Source: Bacteroidales bacterium (GTDB taxonomy: Bacteria > Bacteroidota > Bacteroidia > Bacteroidales > JAADJA01). From it: 64,000 bases of DNA. This document shows, piece by piece, positions 48,958 through 60,774 of the stretch. The DNA lies in NCBI GenBank assembly GCA_030596605.1, contig JAUVJI010000003.1, positions 1 through 64,000 on the forward strand. The letters are read 5' to 3'. A program made the position numbers and the translations under genes. Below the pieces are notes generated by a model. The model was not told the origin of the DNA, searched no databases, and saw nothing but the letters and a program-made list of their open reading frames with translations. Positions within the stretch are counted from its first letter, which is position 1; every line of letters starts with the position of its first letter.

Positions 48958-51426
48958 ATGAAAATCTCTTACAATTGGCTTAAACAATATCTTGATTTTG
49001 ACTTGTCACCTGAGGAGCTATCGGAATTGCTTACAGATTGCGGATTGGAAGTGGAAGGACTGGATAAATGGCAATCAATAAAAGGGGGACTACAGGGGGT
49101 TGTAATTGGTGAAGTGAAAACCTGTGAAAAACATCCTGATGCAGATAAATTAAGTGTAACAACTGTTGATATTGGAGGTGATCACCTATTGCCTATTGTG
49201 TGCGGGGCGCCCAATGTGGCTGCCGGACAAAAAGTCGTGGTTGCTACCATTGGGACTAAATTATACACCGGTGATGAAGTATTTGAGATTAAAAAAGCAA
49301 AGTTAAGAGGTGAACCTTCGGAAGGAATGATCTGTGCTGAGGATGAACTGGGACTGGGAACTTCACATGAAGGAATTATGGTTCTAAAGCCTAAAGTTAA
49401 AACAGGAACACCGGCAAAAGACTATTTTAAAATTGAAGATGATTTCGTTTTTGAAATCGGCCTTACCCCAAATCGTACAGATGCCATGTCGCACATTGGT
49501 GTTGCCAGGGACATAAAGGCTGTTTTGGATAACCGGGATTTCGTCCAAAATAAAAAAGCAAAACGAGATCTTAGTTTACCTGAAGTTGACAAATTCAGAA
49601 CTGAAAATACGAAACTGGATATTGAGGTAATTGTTGAAGACATTGATGCATGTCCACGCTATACAGGTGTTACCATTCAAGGACTTGAGGTTAAGGAATC
49701 ACCTGAATGGTTGAAGAACAGGTTAAATGCGATTGACCTTCGGCCTATTAATAATATTGTCGATATAACGAATTATGTTCTTCACGAAACCGGGCAACCA
49801 TTGCATGCATTTGATGCGGACGAGATTACAGGAGAAAAAGTGATCGTGAAAAAGCTACCAAAAGGTTCAAAATTTTTCACCCTGGATGAAGAGGAAAGAG
49901 AACTTACCGGCGAAGACTTAATGATTTGCAACACAAAAGATGGGATGTGTATTGGGGGTGTTTTTGGTGGCATTAAGTCAGGAGTCACGGAAAAAACAAA
50001 AAACATTTTCCTGGAGAGCGCTTATTTCGATCCTGTTCATATTCGAAAATCATCTAAGCATCATGATCTTCAAACGGATGCCTCATTTCGGTTTGAACGT
50101 GGCGTTGATCCGGATATGACTTTATTTGCACTTAAAAGAGCCACTATGCTTATAAAGGAAATTGCAGGGGGGGCGATTTCTTCAGAGATCAAAGATGTTT
50201 ATCCAAATCCAATGGATAAAGTGGAAGTTACAGTTTCATGGAAAAACATAGACCGCCTGATTGGAAAAACAATCGGGCAGGATGTTATTAAAAATATCCT
50301 CAACTCTTTGGAATTTGAAATTTTAAGAGAGGATAATAATGGGATGAAACTCAAGGTTCCATTTTACAGGACTGATGTAATCAGGGAGGCTGACGTTATT
50401 GAAGAAATTCTCAGGGTTTATGGGTATAACAACGTTGAAATCCCCTCTAAGCAAAATTCATCCATTGCACACTCTATCAAGCCTGACCGGGAAAAGCTAT
50501 TAGAAATCATTATGAATTACCTCAGTAGCAATGGTTTTTCCGAAATAATGAATAATTCACTGACAAAATCGGCTTACTACGAAAACAACAAAGGTTTTGA
50601 AAAAGATAATTGCGTCAATATCCTTAATCCGTTAAGCCGTGATTTGAATGTTATGCGTCAGACGCTTCTTTTTGGGGTCCTTGAAACCATTGTCTATAAC
50701 ATTAACAGAAAAAATTACGATCAGAAGTTTTTTGAGTATGGTAATACTTACACTTTAGCTGATAAGTCATCAGACGATGTAACCAAAAAGTATCATGAGG
50801 TTAACAGGCTTGCAATGTTTGTTACCGGACGAAAGGAAAAAGAATCATGGTTTACTGAAGACAAACAAGTTGATATTAACTATTTGAAAGCTTTATCTTT
50901 TAACCTGCTCCAAAGGTTAGGTATTGACATTGACAAGCTTAATACAAACAATACAAGCAAGCAGTATTTCATTGAAGGAATACAGTTTCTTCATGGGAAA
51001 AACAGTTTATTAGAAATAGGTGAAATATCAAGTCAGCTATTGAAGGAGTTTGATATTGATCAAAAAGTATATTTCACGGAATATAATTGGGATGCTCTAA
51101 TAGAAATGACAAATAGCGACAATATCCGTTATAAGGCTATTCCGAAATTCCCTGAAGTACGAAGGGATCTGGCGCTACTCATTGGCACAGCAGTAACCTT
51201 TGCTGAAATAGAAAAACTGGCTTTTCAAACGGAAAATAAGCTATTAAAAAAGGTTAACCTTTTCGATGTTTATGAAGGAAAAAATATCGAAGCCGGTAAA
51301 AAATCATATGCTGTAAGCTTTATATTGCAGGATGAAGAAAAAACCCTGAATGATAAGGTCATCGATAAAATAATGAACAAGTTGATGAACACTTATCAGA
51401 AAGAGATAAATGCGATTATTAGATAA
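48958..51426 (+). CDS. pheT: Phenylalanyl-tRNA synthetase beta subunit
   Basis: MKISYNWLKQYLDFDLSPEELSELLTDCGLEVEG; tRNA-binding domain; FRFERGVDPDM; C-terminal anticodon-binding FDX-like region. Confidence 0.97.
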   Translation: MKISYNWLKQYLDFDLSPEELSELLTDCGLEVEGLDKWQSIKGGLQGVVIGEVKTCEKHPDADKLSVTTVDIGGDHLLPIVCGAPNVAAGQKVVVATIGTKLYTGDEVFEIKKAKLRGEPSEGMICAEDELGLGTSHEGIMVLKPKVKTGTPAKDYFKIEDDFVFEIGLTPNRTDAMSHIGVARDIKAVLDNRDFVQNKKAKRDLSLPEVDKFRTENTKLDIEVIVEDIDACPRYTGVTIQGLEVKESPEWLKNRLNAIDLRPINNIVDITNYVLHETGQPLHAFDADEITGEKVIVKKLPKGSKFFTLDEEERELTGEDLMICNTKDGMCIGGVFGGIKSGVTEKTKNIFLESAYFDPVHIRKSSKHHDLQTDASFRFERGVDPDMTLFALKRATMLIKEIAGGAISSEIKDVYPNPMDKVEVTVSWKNIDRLIGKTIGQDVIKNILNSLEFEILREDNNGMKLKVPFYRTDVIREADVIEEILRVYGYNNVEIPSKQNSSIAHSIKPDREKLLEIIMNYLSSNGFSEIMNNSLTKSAYYENNKGFEKDNCVNILNPLSRDLNVMRQTLLFGVLETIVYNINRKNYDQKFFEYGNTYTLADKSSDDVTKKYHEVNRLAMFVTGRKEKESWFTEDKQVDINYLKALSFNLLQRLGIDIDKLNTNNTSKQYFIEGIQFLHGKNSLLEIGEISSQLLKEFDIDQKVYFTEYNWDALIEMTNSDNIRYKAIPKFPEVRRDLALLIGTAVTFAEIEKLAFQTENKLLKKVNLFDVYEGKNIEAGKKSYAVSFILQDEEKTLNDKVIDKIMNKLMNTYQKEINAIIR

Positions 51427-51443
51427 TTCGAATTTTTTATCAA

Positions 51444-52187
51444 GTGAAAACCGGTAATCTGATAAATATCATTAAAAAAATAGTACTGATTTTAAGAAAA
51501 CTTTTAAAGTACTTCATTTTTATAGTAGGAATCATAGCTATTATCGTATTTATTTTGAGTTTTACAAGCCTGCCTTTTTGGGGTTATTACTGGTTGGGAA
51601 CTTCTGCCCTGACTGATGAGCATTCACCAGAACATATTATTGTTATGGGCGGTAGTGCAATGCCAGGGAAATCAGGACTTATGCGAACATTCTACGCTGC
51701 CGAAATTGCTGAAAAATATCCAGAGGTCAATATCATCATAGCATTGCCCGGAGATATAAAGGATGATAAAAGCTCTCTGAACCTGATGAAAAAGGAATTG
51801 GTAATACGTGACATTCCTTCTCATAGAATAGCTTTTGAAAATATAGGAAAAAACACGAGGTTTCAGGTTTTGGAAATCAAAAAAATAATTCCGGATAATC
51901 AGGCACATATTATCATTGTAACATCTCCGGAACATATGCGTAGAGCAATTTTAGCTTTTAAAAAGGTGGGATATCAAAATGTTGGCGGATTACCTGCATT
52001 TGAAGATGTTCATGATTTTGACCTTGTTTTTGAAGATAAAGACCTGGGAGGGAAAAATAAATTTTTACCGGAAATTGGAGATAACATTAAGATCAGGTAC
52101 CAGTTCTGGAAGCACCTTGAATATGAAATAATTTTTACCAGAGAAATAATTGCCCTTGGTTATTATAGATTGAAGGGCTGGATATAA
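51444..52187 (+). CDS. DUF218/SanA-YdcF-like membrane protein (GTG start)
   Basis: N-terminal TM; EHIIVMGGSAMPGKSGLMRTFYAAEIAEKYPEVNIIIALPG...IAFENIGKNTRFQ. Confidence 0.8.
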   Translation: MKTGNLINIIKKIVLILRKLLKYFIFIVGIIAIIVFILSFTSLPFWGYYWLGTSALTDEHSPEHIIVMGGSAMPGKSGLMRTFYAAEIAEKYPEVNIIIALPGDIKDDKSSLNLMKKELVIRDIPSHRIAFENIGKNTRFQVLEIKKIIPDNQAHIIIVTSPEHMRRAILAFKKVGYQNVGGLPAFEDVHDFDLVFEDKDLGGKNKFLPEIGDNIKIRYQFWKHLEYEIIFTREIIALGYYRLKGWI

Positions 52188-52221
52188 ACCAAATAATTAG
52201 AACATATAAAATTTATAGATT

Positions 52222-53868
52222 ATGGAAAGTAAAGACAGACAGTTTGCTGTAACTCCTCAGGGAGAATCATTTCCACTCCCTTTTAAAGAAGAATACGATG
52301 GAGAATATCTCAGGATGGAGAAACTGGCAAAAGAAGCCAGGGCAGAGGGTAAAGAGATAGTCGTTGTTATGGGACTGGGGTTTGTTGGTGTTGTAATGGC
52401 TGCAATAGTAGCTGACACAAAAGATGAAAATGGAAATTATTCAAAATTCGTTATTGGATATCAACGTCCAAGTGTCAGAAGTTTTTGGAAAATACCGCTG
52501 GTAAATCGTGGCGAATCCCCGGTGAAAGCTGAAGATCCTGAAGTTGATGAACTGATCACAAGAACTACCACAGAAGCGAAAACATTTGTCGCTACTTTCA
52601 ACAGTGATTGTTTAAAACTGGCTGATGTAGTAGTAGTAGATGTTCAATGTGATTATGCCAAGCAAGACCTTGGAGATATGCGGACAGGCGAAACCGACAT
52701 GGCAGCACTGGAAGCATCCATGAGAACAATAGGTGAAACCATTCCCCCTCACGCATTGGTTTTAATTGAAACCACAGTTGCTCCCGGTACCACTGAATTT
52801 GTAGCATGGCCAATTCTGAAAAAAGCATTTGCAAATCGGGGACTGAAAGAAACACCATTACTTTCACATAGTTTTGAGCGCGTTATGCCGGGTAAGGAAT
52901 ATGTTTCCTCTATCCGTGATTTCTGGCGCGTTTGCTCAGGATGTGACAAAGAAGCAAGGGATAAGGTGGAAAAATTTCTGCACGAAGTATTGAATACCAA
53001 GGAATTCCCACTGACAGTTATGGACAGGCCAATTGAGTCGGAAACAACCAAGATCGTTGAAAACTCATACCGTGCAACTACCCTTGCATTCTTGAACGAA
53101 TGGAGCCTCTTTTCCGAGCGCAATGGTGTTGACCTGATCAAAGTGATGAATGCAATAAAAATGCGCCCGACACACAGCAATATGATTTTCCCGGGACCCG
53201 GCATCGGTGGTTATTGTTTGCCAAAAGACGGTGGTTTGGGATATTGGGCGTATCGTCATATACTGGGATTTGAAGATGGTGATGAAGTATTTAAAATTAC
53301 CCCAACTGCAATAGATATAAATGACACCAGGGGTTTGCATGTTGCTGAACTAACACGGGATGCCCTTAGAAATATGGGAAGATACATTGCCGGTTCCGAA
53401 GTTCTTATTGCCGGAGCAAGCTATCGGCAGGATGTGGGTGATACACGTTACAGCGGAAGCGAATTGGTGGTTCGAAAATTAACTGAAATGGGAGCGGATA
53501 TGAGAGTTCATGATCCTTATGTTGATCATTGGTATGAATTCGAAACACAAGATGAAAGCCCGGAAGAATCCTGGGCGAGATTCTTCCGTAACCAGGATCA
53601 GTTAACAGAAACTGTGGTTGAAAAAGACCTGCCAAAAGCGCTTAAAGGCGTTGAAGCATTGATCCTTGCCGTTCCACATAAGCAATACCTGGAGTTGAAA
53701 CCTGAAGATATCGTAAAATGGGCCGGTGGACCTATAGCTATTGTTGATGCATTTGGAATTTTGTCCGATGACAAGATCAGAAAGTATTTTGAATTAGGTT
53801 GTGAAGTAAAAGCATTGGGACGCGGACATATTCAGCGGATTAAAAAGGAGATAAAGAATAATAAATAG
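52222..53868 (+). CDS. UDP-glucose/GDP-mannose dehydrogenase family protein
   Basis: VVVMGLGFVGVVMAAIVAD; ETTVAPGTTE; GPGIGGYCLPKDG; VLIAGASYRQDVGDTRYSGSELVVRKL. Confidence 0.88.
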   Translation: MESKDRQFAVTPQGESFPLPFKEEYDGEYLRMEKLAKEARAEGKEIVVVMGLGFVGVVMAAIVADTKDENGNYSKFVIGYQRPSVRSFWKIPLVNRGESPVKAEDPEVDELITRTTTEAKTFVATFNSDCLKLADVVVVDVQCDYAKQDLGDMRTGETDMAALEASMRTIGETIPPHALVLIETTVAPGTTEFVAWPILKKAFANRGLKETPLLSHSFERVMPGKEYVSSIRDFWRVCSGCDKEARDKVEKFLHEVLNTKEFPLTVMDRPIESETTKIVENSYRATTLAFLNEWSLFSERNGVDLIKVMNAIKMRPTHSNMIFPGPGIGGYCLPKDGGLGYWAYRHILGFEDGDEVFKITPTAIDINDTRGLHVAELTRDALRNMGRYIAGSEVLIAGASYRQDVGDTRYSGSELVVRKLTEMGADMRVHDPYVDHWYEFETQDESPEESWARFFRNQDQLTETVVEKDLPKALKGVEALILAVPHKQYLELKPEDIVKWAGGPIAIVDAFGILSDDKIRKYFELGCEVKALGRGHIQRIKKEIKNNK

Positions 53869-53877
53869 ATTACTGAT

Positions 53878-53930
53878 ATTCGTCCGACCACTGCGCGTAA
53901 GGCAAGCGTTCAGGCAGTGGTCAGACGAAT
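53878..53930. repeat. 53-bp palindromic repeat, copy 1 (17-bp arms, 19-nt loop)
   Basis: ATTCGTCCGACCACTGC-gcgtaaggcaagcgttcag-GCAGTGGTCAGACGAAT. Confidence 0.9.
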
Positions 53931-53935
53931 AAGGA

Positions 53936-55204
53936 TTATTTGACTACAATAGCTTTTTTAACCAAAAGGCTATTGCCAGAAACCAATTTATAAAAGTAAA
54001 TCCCATTGGGTACTTTTTGTCCGGCATCATCATCACCGTACCATTTAATATCGTATTTCCCGGAAACAAAAGACTGATTATTGATTAATGTCTTTACCCT
54101 GTTACCTTTGGAATCAATTACAACCATCGACATTGTTGAAATAGCTTTCTTCAGCTCAAATTCAATCGTTGTAAAATTTTCGAATGGATTGGGATAACAG
54201 TTATTTAAAAAAAGGTGTTGTGAGGTTGTGGGTAAAATATCAGTTTCTTCTTCATTTATTCCGGTAAGTAAAGTATCTCCACGCGGATTCACTACACCAT
54301 CAATCATGTAAAACTTTTGTTCAAACTCAAAAGTAGATATAGTGTTGCATATTTCATCACCAATGGTATCAATTGGAAATCCTAATGTAGTATCTGCAAA
54401 AATTGAACCTACTCCCAAATAACAATTATCTAAAAAGCCCCCAAATAGGACAACTATGTCATAATCACAAGGTCCACCGAAAAAACCTCCAACACTATTT
54501 AATATATTACACCCAAAAACTAAAGGGGAAGGGTAATTTTCAGTATCCTGAAAAAATGACCAAACGTTACACCATATTGCTATTCCCCTGAAAAAATTCT
54601 TAAATGTGCAATAACTCACTATTGGGTAGCTTTGGCCTTTTATTCCAATAGCAGAACATCCTCCTTCTTCAGCATTTGTACCCATATACATAATTGTACA
54701 ATGATCAATAATTGGTGAAGCATTCTCACAAAAAATAGCTGTTTCTTTGTCATCGTCAATATGTGTTGCTGCTCGTATAGTGCAATATTTAAGAATACTT
54801 TCTCCATTTTTCGAAGCATTAATAAATTCAATTCCATTCCACCAATGTCCGCTGCCAGCAGTAAAGGTTGCTTCAGGATCACCTAAATGAATGGGTTCTT
54901 CGACAGTACCAGCAGCTAAAATACATCCGTAAATTATCATCCCCCGTTTTATTGTATAAGGCGATATATAACTAATAAACAAAACAGTTTCACCTGGTAA
55001 AATCCTTAATGTGTCATTTTCCAAAATGGTAATATCGCAATCCACTTCATACATTTGGTCAACCGTATTATAGTTTATATCATCGCTTAACAGGCAAAGC
55101 GTATCCATCGTATAGCACACCCCTTCATTGGAGGATGTCCAGGCGGAGAGGTTTTGAATTGAAAACAACAGAACCAATAATATTGAAAGGAGAAAAGACT
55201 TCAT
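53936..55204 (-). CDS. Secreted parallel-beta-helix-like protein with T9SS CTD
   Basis: Signal peptide; VDCDITILENDTLRILPGETVLFI; repeated ILKYCTIRA / IIDHCTIMY / IVSYCTFKN; NCYPNPFENFTTIEFEL...VPNGIYFYKLVSGNSLLVKKAIVVK. Confidence 0.85.
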   Translation of the reverse strand: MKSFLLSILLVLLFSIQNLSAWTSSNEGVCYTMDTLCLLSDDINYNTVDQMYEVDCDITILENDTLRILPGETVLFISYISPYTIKRGMIIYGCILAAGTVEEPIHLGDPEATFTAGSGHWWNGIEFINASKNGESILKYCTIRAATHIDDDKETAIFCENASPIIDHCTIMYMGTNAEEGGCSAIGIKGQSYPIVSYCTFKNFFRGIAIWCNVWSFFQDTENYPSPLVFGCNILNSVGGFFGGPCDYDIVVLFGGFLDNCYLGVGSIFADTTLGFPIDTIGDEICNTISTFEFEQKFYMIDGVVNPRGDTLLTGINEEETDILPTTSQHLFLNNCYPNPFENFTTIEFELKKAISTMSMVVIDSKGNRVKTLINNQSFVSGKYDIKWYGDDDAGQKVPNGIYFYKLVSGNSLLVKKAIVVK

Positions 55205-55256
55205 CGTCTTGCAAATTATATTGAAGTTAAAATTACAACTTTTTCATGAATTGAAT

Positions 55257-55309
55257 ATTCGTCCGACCACTGTGCATAAGGCAGGCGCACTGGCAGTGGT
55301 CAGACGAAT
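55257..55309. repeat. 53-bp palindromic repeat, copy 2 (same arms, 19-nt loop)
   Basis: ATTCGTCCGACCACTGT-gcataaggcaggcgcactg-GCAGTGGTCAGACGAAT. Confidence 0.9.
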
Positions 55310-55403
55310 AGATACCATTTAAAATCATTACTGTTTTAACAATAAATAAGACATTTTTGCAGTTTTTTTGAGTAATTTTGCATTATAACTGACAATTTGA
55401 TAC

Positions 55404-56633
55404 ATGGATGTTCAGGCGATAAAACTACGGTTTGGTATTATAGGAACTTCTCCTTTATTAGACAGGGCGATTGATATTGCACGACAGGTGGCCCCCACTG
55501 ACCTTACAGTATTGATTACAGGGGCAAGTGGGGTTGGAAAAGAAGCGTTTCCAAAAATCATACACCAGCTTAGTTCAAGAAAGCATGGACCATATATTGC
55601 TGTAAACTGTGGCGCTATCCCTGAAGGGACAATTGATTCAGAATTATTCGGACATGAGAAAGGATCTTTCACCGGCGCCCATGATGCAAGAAAAGGATAC
55701 TTTGAAGTTGTAAACACAGGTACCATTTTTTTGGATGAAATAGCTGAACTCCCGCTGTCAACTCAAGTAAGGTTACTTCGTGTTTTGGAATCAGGAGAAT
55801 TTCTGAAAGTAGGTTCTTCTAAAGTAATTAAAACCGATGTAAGAGTAGTAGCAGCAACCAATATGGATATTCTTGAGGCAATTAGTAATGGAAAGTTCAG
55901 GGAAGATCTTTACTATCGCTTAAATACGGTTCCTATAATAGTGCCGGCACTAAAAGAAAGAAAAGAAGACATTCACCTTCTTTTCAGAAAATTTGCCACT
56001 GATTTTGCTGAAAAATACAGGATGCCGGCTCTTCAACTTGACCAAGGGGCCATTAAAATTCTTGTTAATTACAGATGGCAGGGAAATGTCAGACAATTAA
56101 AAAATATTACAGAACAAATATCAATAATTGAGAAAACCAGGGAAATAAATGCCCAGACACTTTCAAAATATCTTCCACGAAGTCATAACAGGGATCTTCC
56201 GGTCTTATATCGTCGAGATGAAGAAAGAAAAGAAATATCGGAGCGTGACTTGCTTTACAAGGTATTGTTCGATATGAAAAAAGACATTAACGATCTAAAG
56301 GGGGTGGTTGGTGAAATACTTCAAAATGAAGATGCCACCAAAGACATTCAGCAAAACAATGCTCAATTGATAAAAAAACTTTATCAAAATATTGAGTCAA
56401 CTGAAGAACAAGCAGATGACATTCATATCCATTATCCTCAGGATGTCCACATTGATGAACCCATACAGGAATCAGAGGTGATTGAGGAATCTCTTTCAAT
56501 ACAGGAGAAAGAGGTTGACCTTATAAGAAAAGCGCTGACCAAACATAATGGTAAACGAAAAAATGCAGCCAGGGAGCTGGGAATATCAGAACGTACACTT
56601 TATCGAAAAATTAAGGAACACCATATCATTTAA
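55404..56633 (+). CDS. Sigma-54-interacting AAA+ transcriptional regulator, no receiver domain, Fis-type HTH
   Basis: GASGVGKEAF, ELFGHEKGSFTGAHDARKGYFE, GTIFLDEIAELPLSTQVRLLRVLE; C-terminal NAARELGISERTLYRKIKEH. Confidence 0.95.
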   Translation: MDVQAIKLRFGIIGTSPLLDRAIDIARQVAPTDLTVLITGASGVGKEAFPKIIHQLSSRKHGPYIAVNCGAIPEGTIDSELFGHEKGSFTGAHDARKGYFEVVNTGTIFLDEIAELPLSTQVRLLRVLESGEFLKVGSSKVIKTDVRVVAATNMDILEAISNGKFREDLYYRLNTVPIIVPALKERKEDIHLLFRKFATDFAEKYRMPALQLDQGAIKILVNYRWQGNVRQLKNITEQISIIEKTREINAQTLSKYLPRSHNRDLPVLYRRDEERKEISERDLLYKVLFDMKKDINDLKGVVGEILQNEDATKDIQQNNAQLIKKLYQNIESTEEQADDIHIHYPQDVHIDEPIQESEVIEESLSIQEKEVDLIRKALTKHNGKRKNAARELGISERTLYRKIKEHHII

Positions 56634-56654
56634 TCTATTCGGTTAGTTCAGAAG

Positions 56655-57167
56655 ATGATTATTAAACACATTAAAATACTGTCCTTAACCATGGTCATTA
56701 TATTTTTACATGGATGTAAAATGAACTATTCGTTTACGGGGGCTTCTATTCCACCTGATGTAAAAACGATCAACATCATGTATTTTCCAAATAATGCTTC
56801 TCTTGTAGCGCCCACACTTAGCCAAAAATTAACTGATGGGATGAGGGACAAGTTCACTTCTGAAACAAGTCTGGATTTGGTTAATGAGGGAGGCGACCTT
56901 ATTTTGGAAGGATCTATTACACGATACCGGACATCACCAGTAGCAATTCAGGGAGATGACCAAGCAGCATTAAACAGGCTTACCATTACCATTGAGGTAA
57001 CTTATACAAATACCTTTGAAGAAAATATGAGTTTTGAATCATCCTTTTCAAGGTATGCCGATTATTCGAGCAGTGATAATCTGAACGATATACAGGAAGG
57101 ACTGATTGAAGAAATAAATGTGATGTTAATAGAAGATGTCTTTAACAAAGCTGTTGTGAATTGGTAA
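56655..57167 (+). CDS. lptE: LptE-family LPS assembly lipoprotein
   Basis: Lipobox FLHGCKMNYSFTGASIPPDVKTINIMYFPNNASLV; DLILEGSITRYRTSPVAIQGDDQAALNRLTITIEVTY. Confidence 0.85.
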   Translation: MIIKHIKILSLTMVIIFLHGCKMNYSFTGASIPPDVKTINIMYFPNNASLVAPTLSQKLTDGMRDKFTSETSLDLVNEGGDLILEGSITRYRTSPVAIQGDDQAALNRLTITIEVTYTNTFEENMSFESSFSRYADYSSSDNLNDIQEGLIEEINVMLIEDVFNKAVVNW

Positions 57168-57190
57168 TATATGATAAATGGAATCTGAAC

Positions 57191-58045
57191 ATGAATCGTC
57201 AACAATTTATCAGTTATATCAAATCACCTGAAAAATTAAACGAGGAATCTGCTGTAAAGCTTGATGAGCTTGTAAAGGAATACCCTTATTGCCAAACTGC
57301 TGATATTTTGTTTGCACTAAATCTTTACAAAGAGAATCATATCAAATTTAATGATCAGTTAAAAATTGCTTCAGCTTATGCTTCCGACAGAAAAATATTA
57401 AAACGATTGGTAAATTCTATTCGTGAAATAGATCAGCCTGATATACATCCCAAAAAACCAACAACAAAAATCTTATCTGAAGCAAAGTCTTACGTAACTG
57501 AAAAACAGATTGAAGCTGACAAAACAGACATTTCCGAATTGATCAACCTTTTGACACAGGAAGTTAATTTGATACAAATAAAATCTTCCGGAGAATTATC
57601 CAATCAAGAAACGGAAGAACTAAATAATCTAATTGATAAGTTAACTTCCTTGCTTGATCAGGTTTACAGCTCTCCCGAATCAGAAATCAATGAAAAACTA
57701 ACCTTTTCAAGTTCTGTTAGTGAATACAGTTTCGACCACCTTGAGGTTTTGCCGGAAAAGGAATCAAATAAATTGACTAAAAATAAGCTCATTGATAAAT
57801 TCATTCGGGAAGAGCCTAAAATTGCACCTGTATCCAAATCTTCTTTTTTTGATCCGGTTGACTTTGCCAAACAAAGCCTGATTGACAACGACACTGTTGT
57901 TTCAGAGACACTTGCAGAGATATATTATAGCCAGGGTAACCTTTCTAAGGCCTTTAAAATATACAAAAAATTAAGTTTGGAAAATCCGGAAAAAAGCAGT
58001 TATTTTGCAGCCCAAATTGAAAAAATCCGGAAGGAGATCAAATAA
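57191..58045 (+). CDS. TPR-like conserved Bacteroidetes protein
   Basis: MNRQQFISYIKSPEKLNEESAVKLDELVKEYPYCQTADILFALNL; C-terminal TPR-like SETLAEIYYSQGNLSKAFKIYKKLSLENPEKSSYF; ATG at 57191 preferred over TTG at 57161. Confidence 0.75.
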   Translation: MNRQQFISYIKSPEKLNEESAVKLDELVKEYPYCQTADILFALNLYKENHIKFNDQLKIASAYASDRKILKRLVNSIREIDQPDIHPKKPTTKILSEAKSYVTEKQIEADKTDISELINLLTQEVNLIQIKSSGELSNQETEELNNLIDKLTSLLDQVYSSPESEINEKLTFSSSVSEYSFDHLEVLPEKESNKLTKNKLIDKFIREEPKIAPVSKSSFFDPVDFAKQSLIDNDTVVSETLAEIYYSQGNLSKAFKIYKKLSLENPEKSSYFAAQIEKIRKEIK

Positions 58046-58074
58046 ACTGATTACGAATATAAAAGAATAACAGA

Positions 58075-58416
58075 ATGTATACAGTAATAGCAATATTAAT
58101 TATAGTAATTTGTATTTTATTGACTTTGATCGTACTGGTTCAAAGTTCGAAGGGTGGTGGACTGGCCTCCAATTTTTCATCTTCCAACCAATTTATGGGC
58201 GTTAGAAAAACAGCTGACTTTCTTGAAAAGTCAACCTGGACACTGGCCATTGCCCTTTTAGCTTTCAGCCTGTTTTCAATCTTTATTATACCTCGTGGTA
58301 CAAATGTGCAGGCAGGAGACAGTGAGTTGCAAGAATTATTTCAGGATTTACCGGAAAGTCAGCCAATTGAAAATTTTGCACCTCCTCCGGGTGATGACCA
58401 AACTCCGGAAGAATAA
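58075..58416 (+). CDS. secG: Preprotein translocase subunit SecG
   Basis: LLTLIVLVQSSKGGGLASNFSSSNQFMGVRKTADFLEKSTWTLAI. Confidence 0.93.
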   Translation: MYTVIAILIIVICILLTLIVLVQSSKGGGLASNFSSSNQFMGVRKTADFLEKSTWTLAIALLAFSLFSIFIIPRGTNVQAGDSELQELFQDLPESQPIENFAPPPGDDQTPEE

Positions 58417-58439
58417 TAGAAAAATATAATTTATTAAGT

Positions 58440-58475
58440 AAAAATGTCAGAATGTCACTACGTTCTGACATTTTT
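58440..58475 (+). terminator. Rho-independent terminator after secG
   Basis: AAAAATGTCAGAA...TTCTGACATTTTT, perfect 13-bp stem. Confidence 0.8.
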
Positions 58476-58637
58476 TTATTTAACACAATTAGAACCTCAT
58501 TTTTAATCTGATCGGTTTAAGATTAATGTTAATCCTCACATAACCCTTTATTCACAACCGTTTCTAATTTTTTCCTGTAATCCTCATAAAAGTAATAGCT
58601 GCTTTCAAAAAATCATCCTTGTAATTGAAAAATAATT

Positions 58638-58653
58638 TGGCACAAATTATGTC
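58638..58653 (+). promoter_or_regulatory. Possible sigma-54 promoter upstream of groESL
   Basis: TTTGGCACAAATTATGTC: perfect -24 TGGCAC, imperfect -12 (GT instead of GC). Confidence 0.3.
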
Positions 58654-58708
58654 AGAGGCGATCTTACAAAATAGATAATTGTACAAATAAATTTAAAACC
58701 ACAATATT

Positions 58709-60660
<1,952 letters not shown>

Positions 60661-60685
60661 TAATGATATATCATCCTAATAGATT

Positions 60686-60716
60686 AAACCCTGACAAGTT
60701 CACTTCGTCAGGGTTT
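60686..60716 (+). terminator. Rho-independent terminator of groESL
   Basis: AAACCCTGAC...GTCAGGGTTT + T7. Confidence 0.85.
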
Positions 60717-60774
60717 TTTTATTTTTGCAGGTAAGATTTATAAAAATTATCCGTTATAAAACAAACTAATAATT

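Noticed and set aside
53878-53930. Copy 1 of the palindrome as a simple bidirectional terminator
   Set aside because: No T tract on either side, and the second copy lies between divergent genes.
53878-55309. CRISPR interpretation of the two palindromic repeats
   Set aside because: Only two copies 1.38 kb apart with a gene between; no regular spacers and no cas genes.
57161-57190. TTG start for the TPR-like protein
   Set aside because: ATG at 57191 (MNRQQFISYIKS) gives a cleaner N-terminus; the longer form overlaps the lptE stop.
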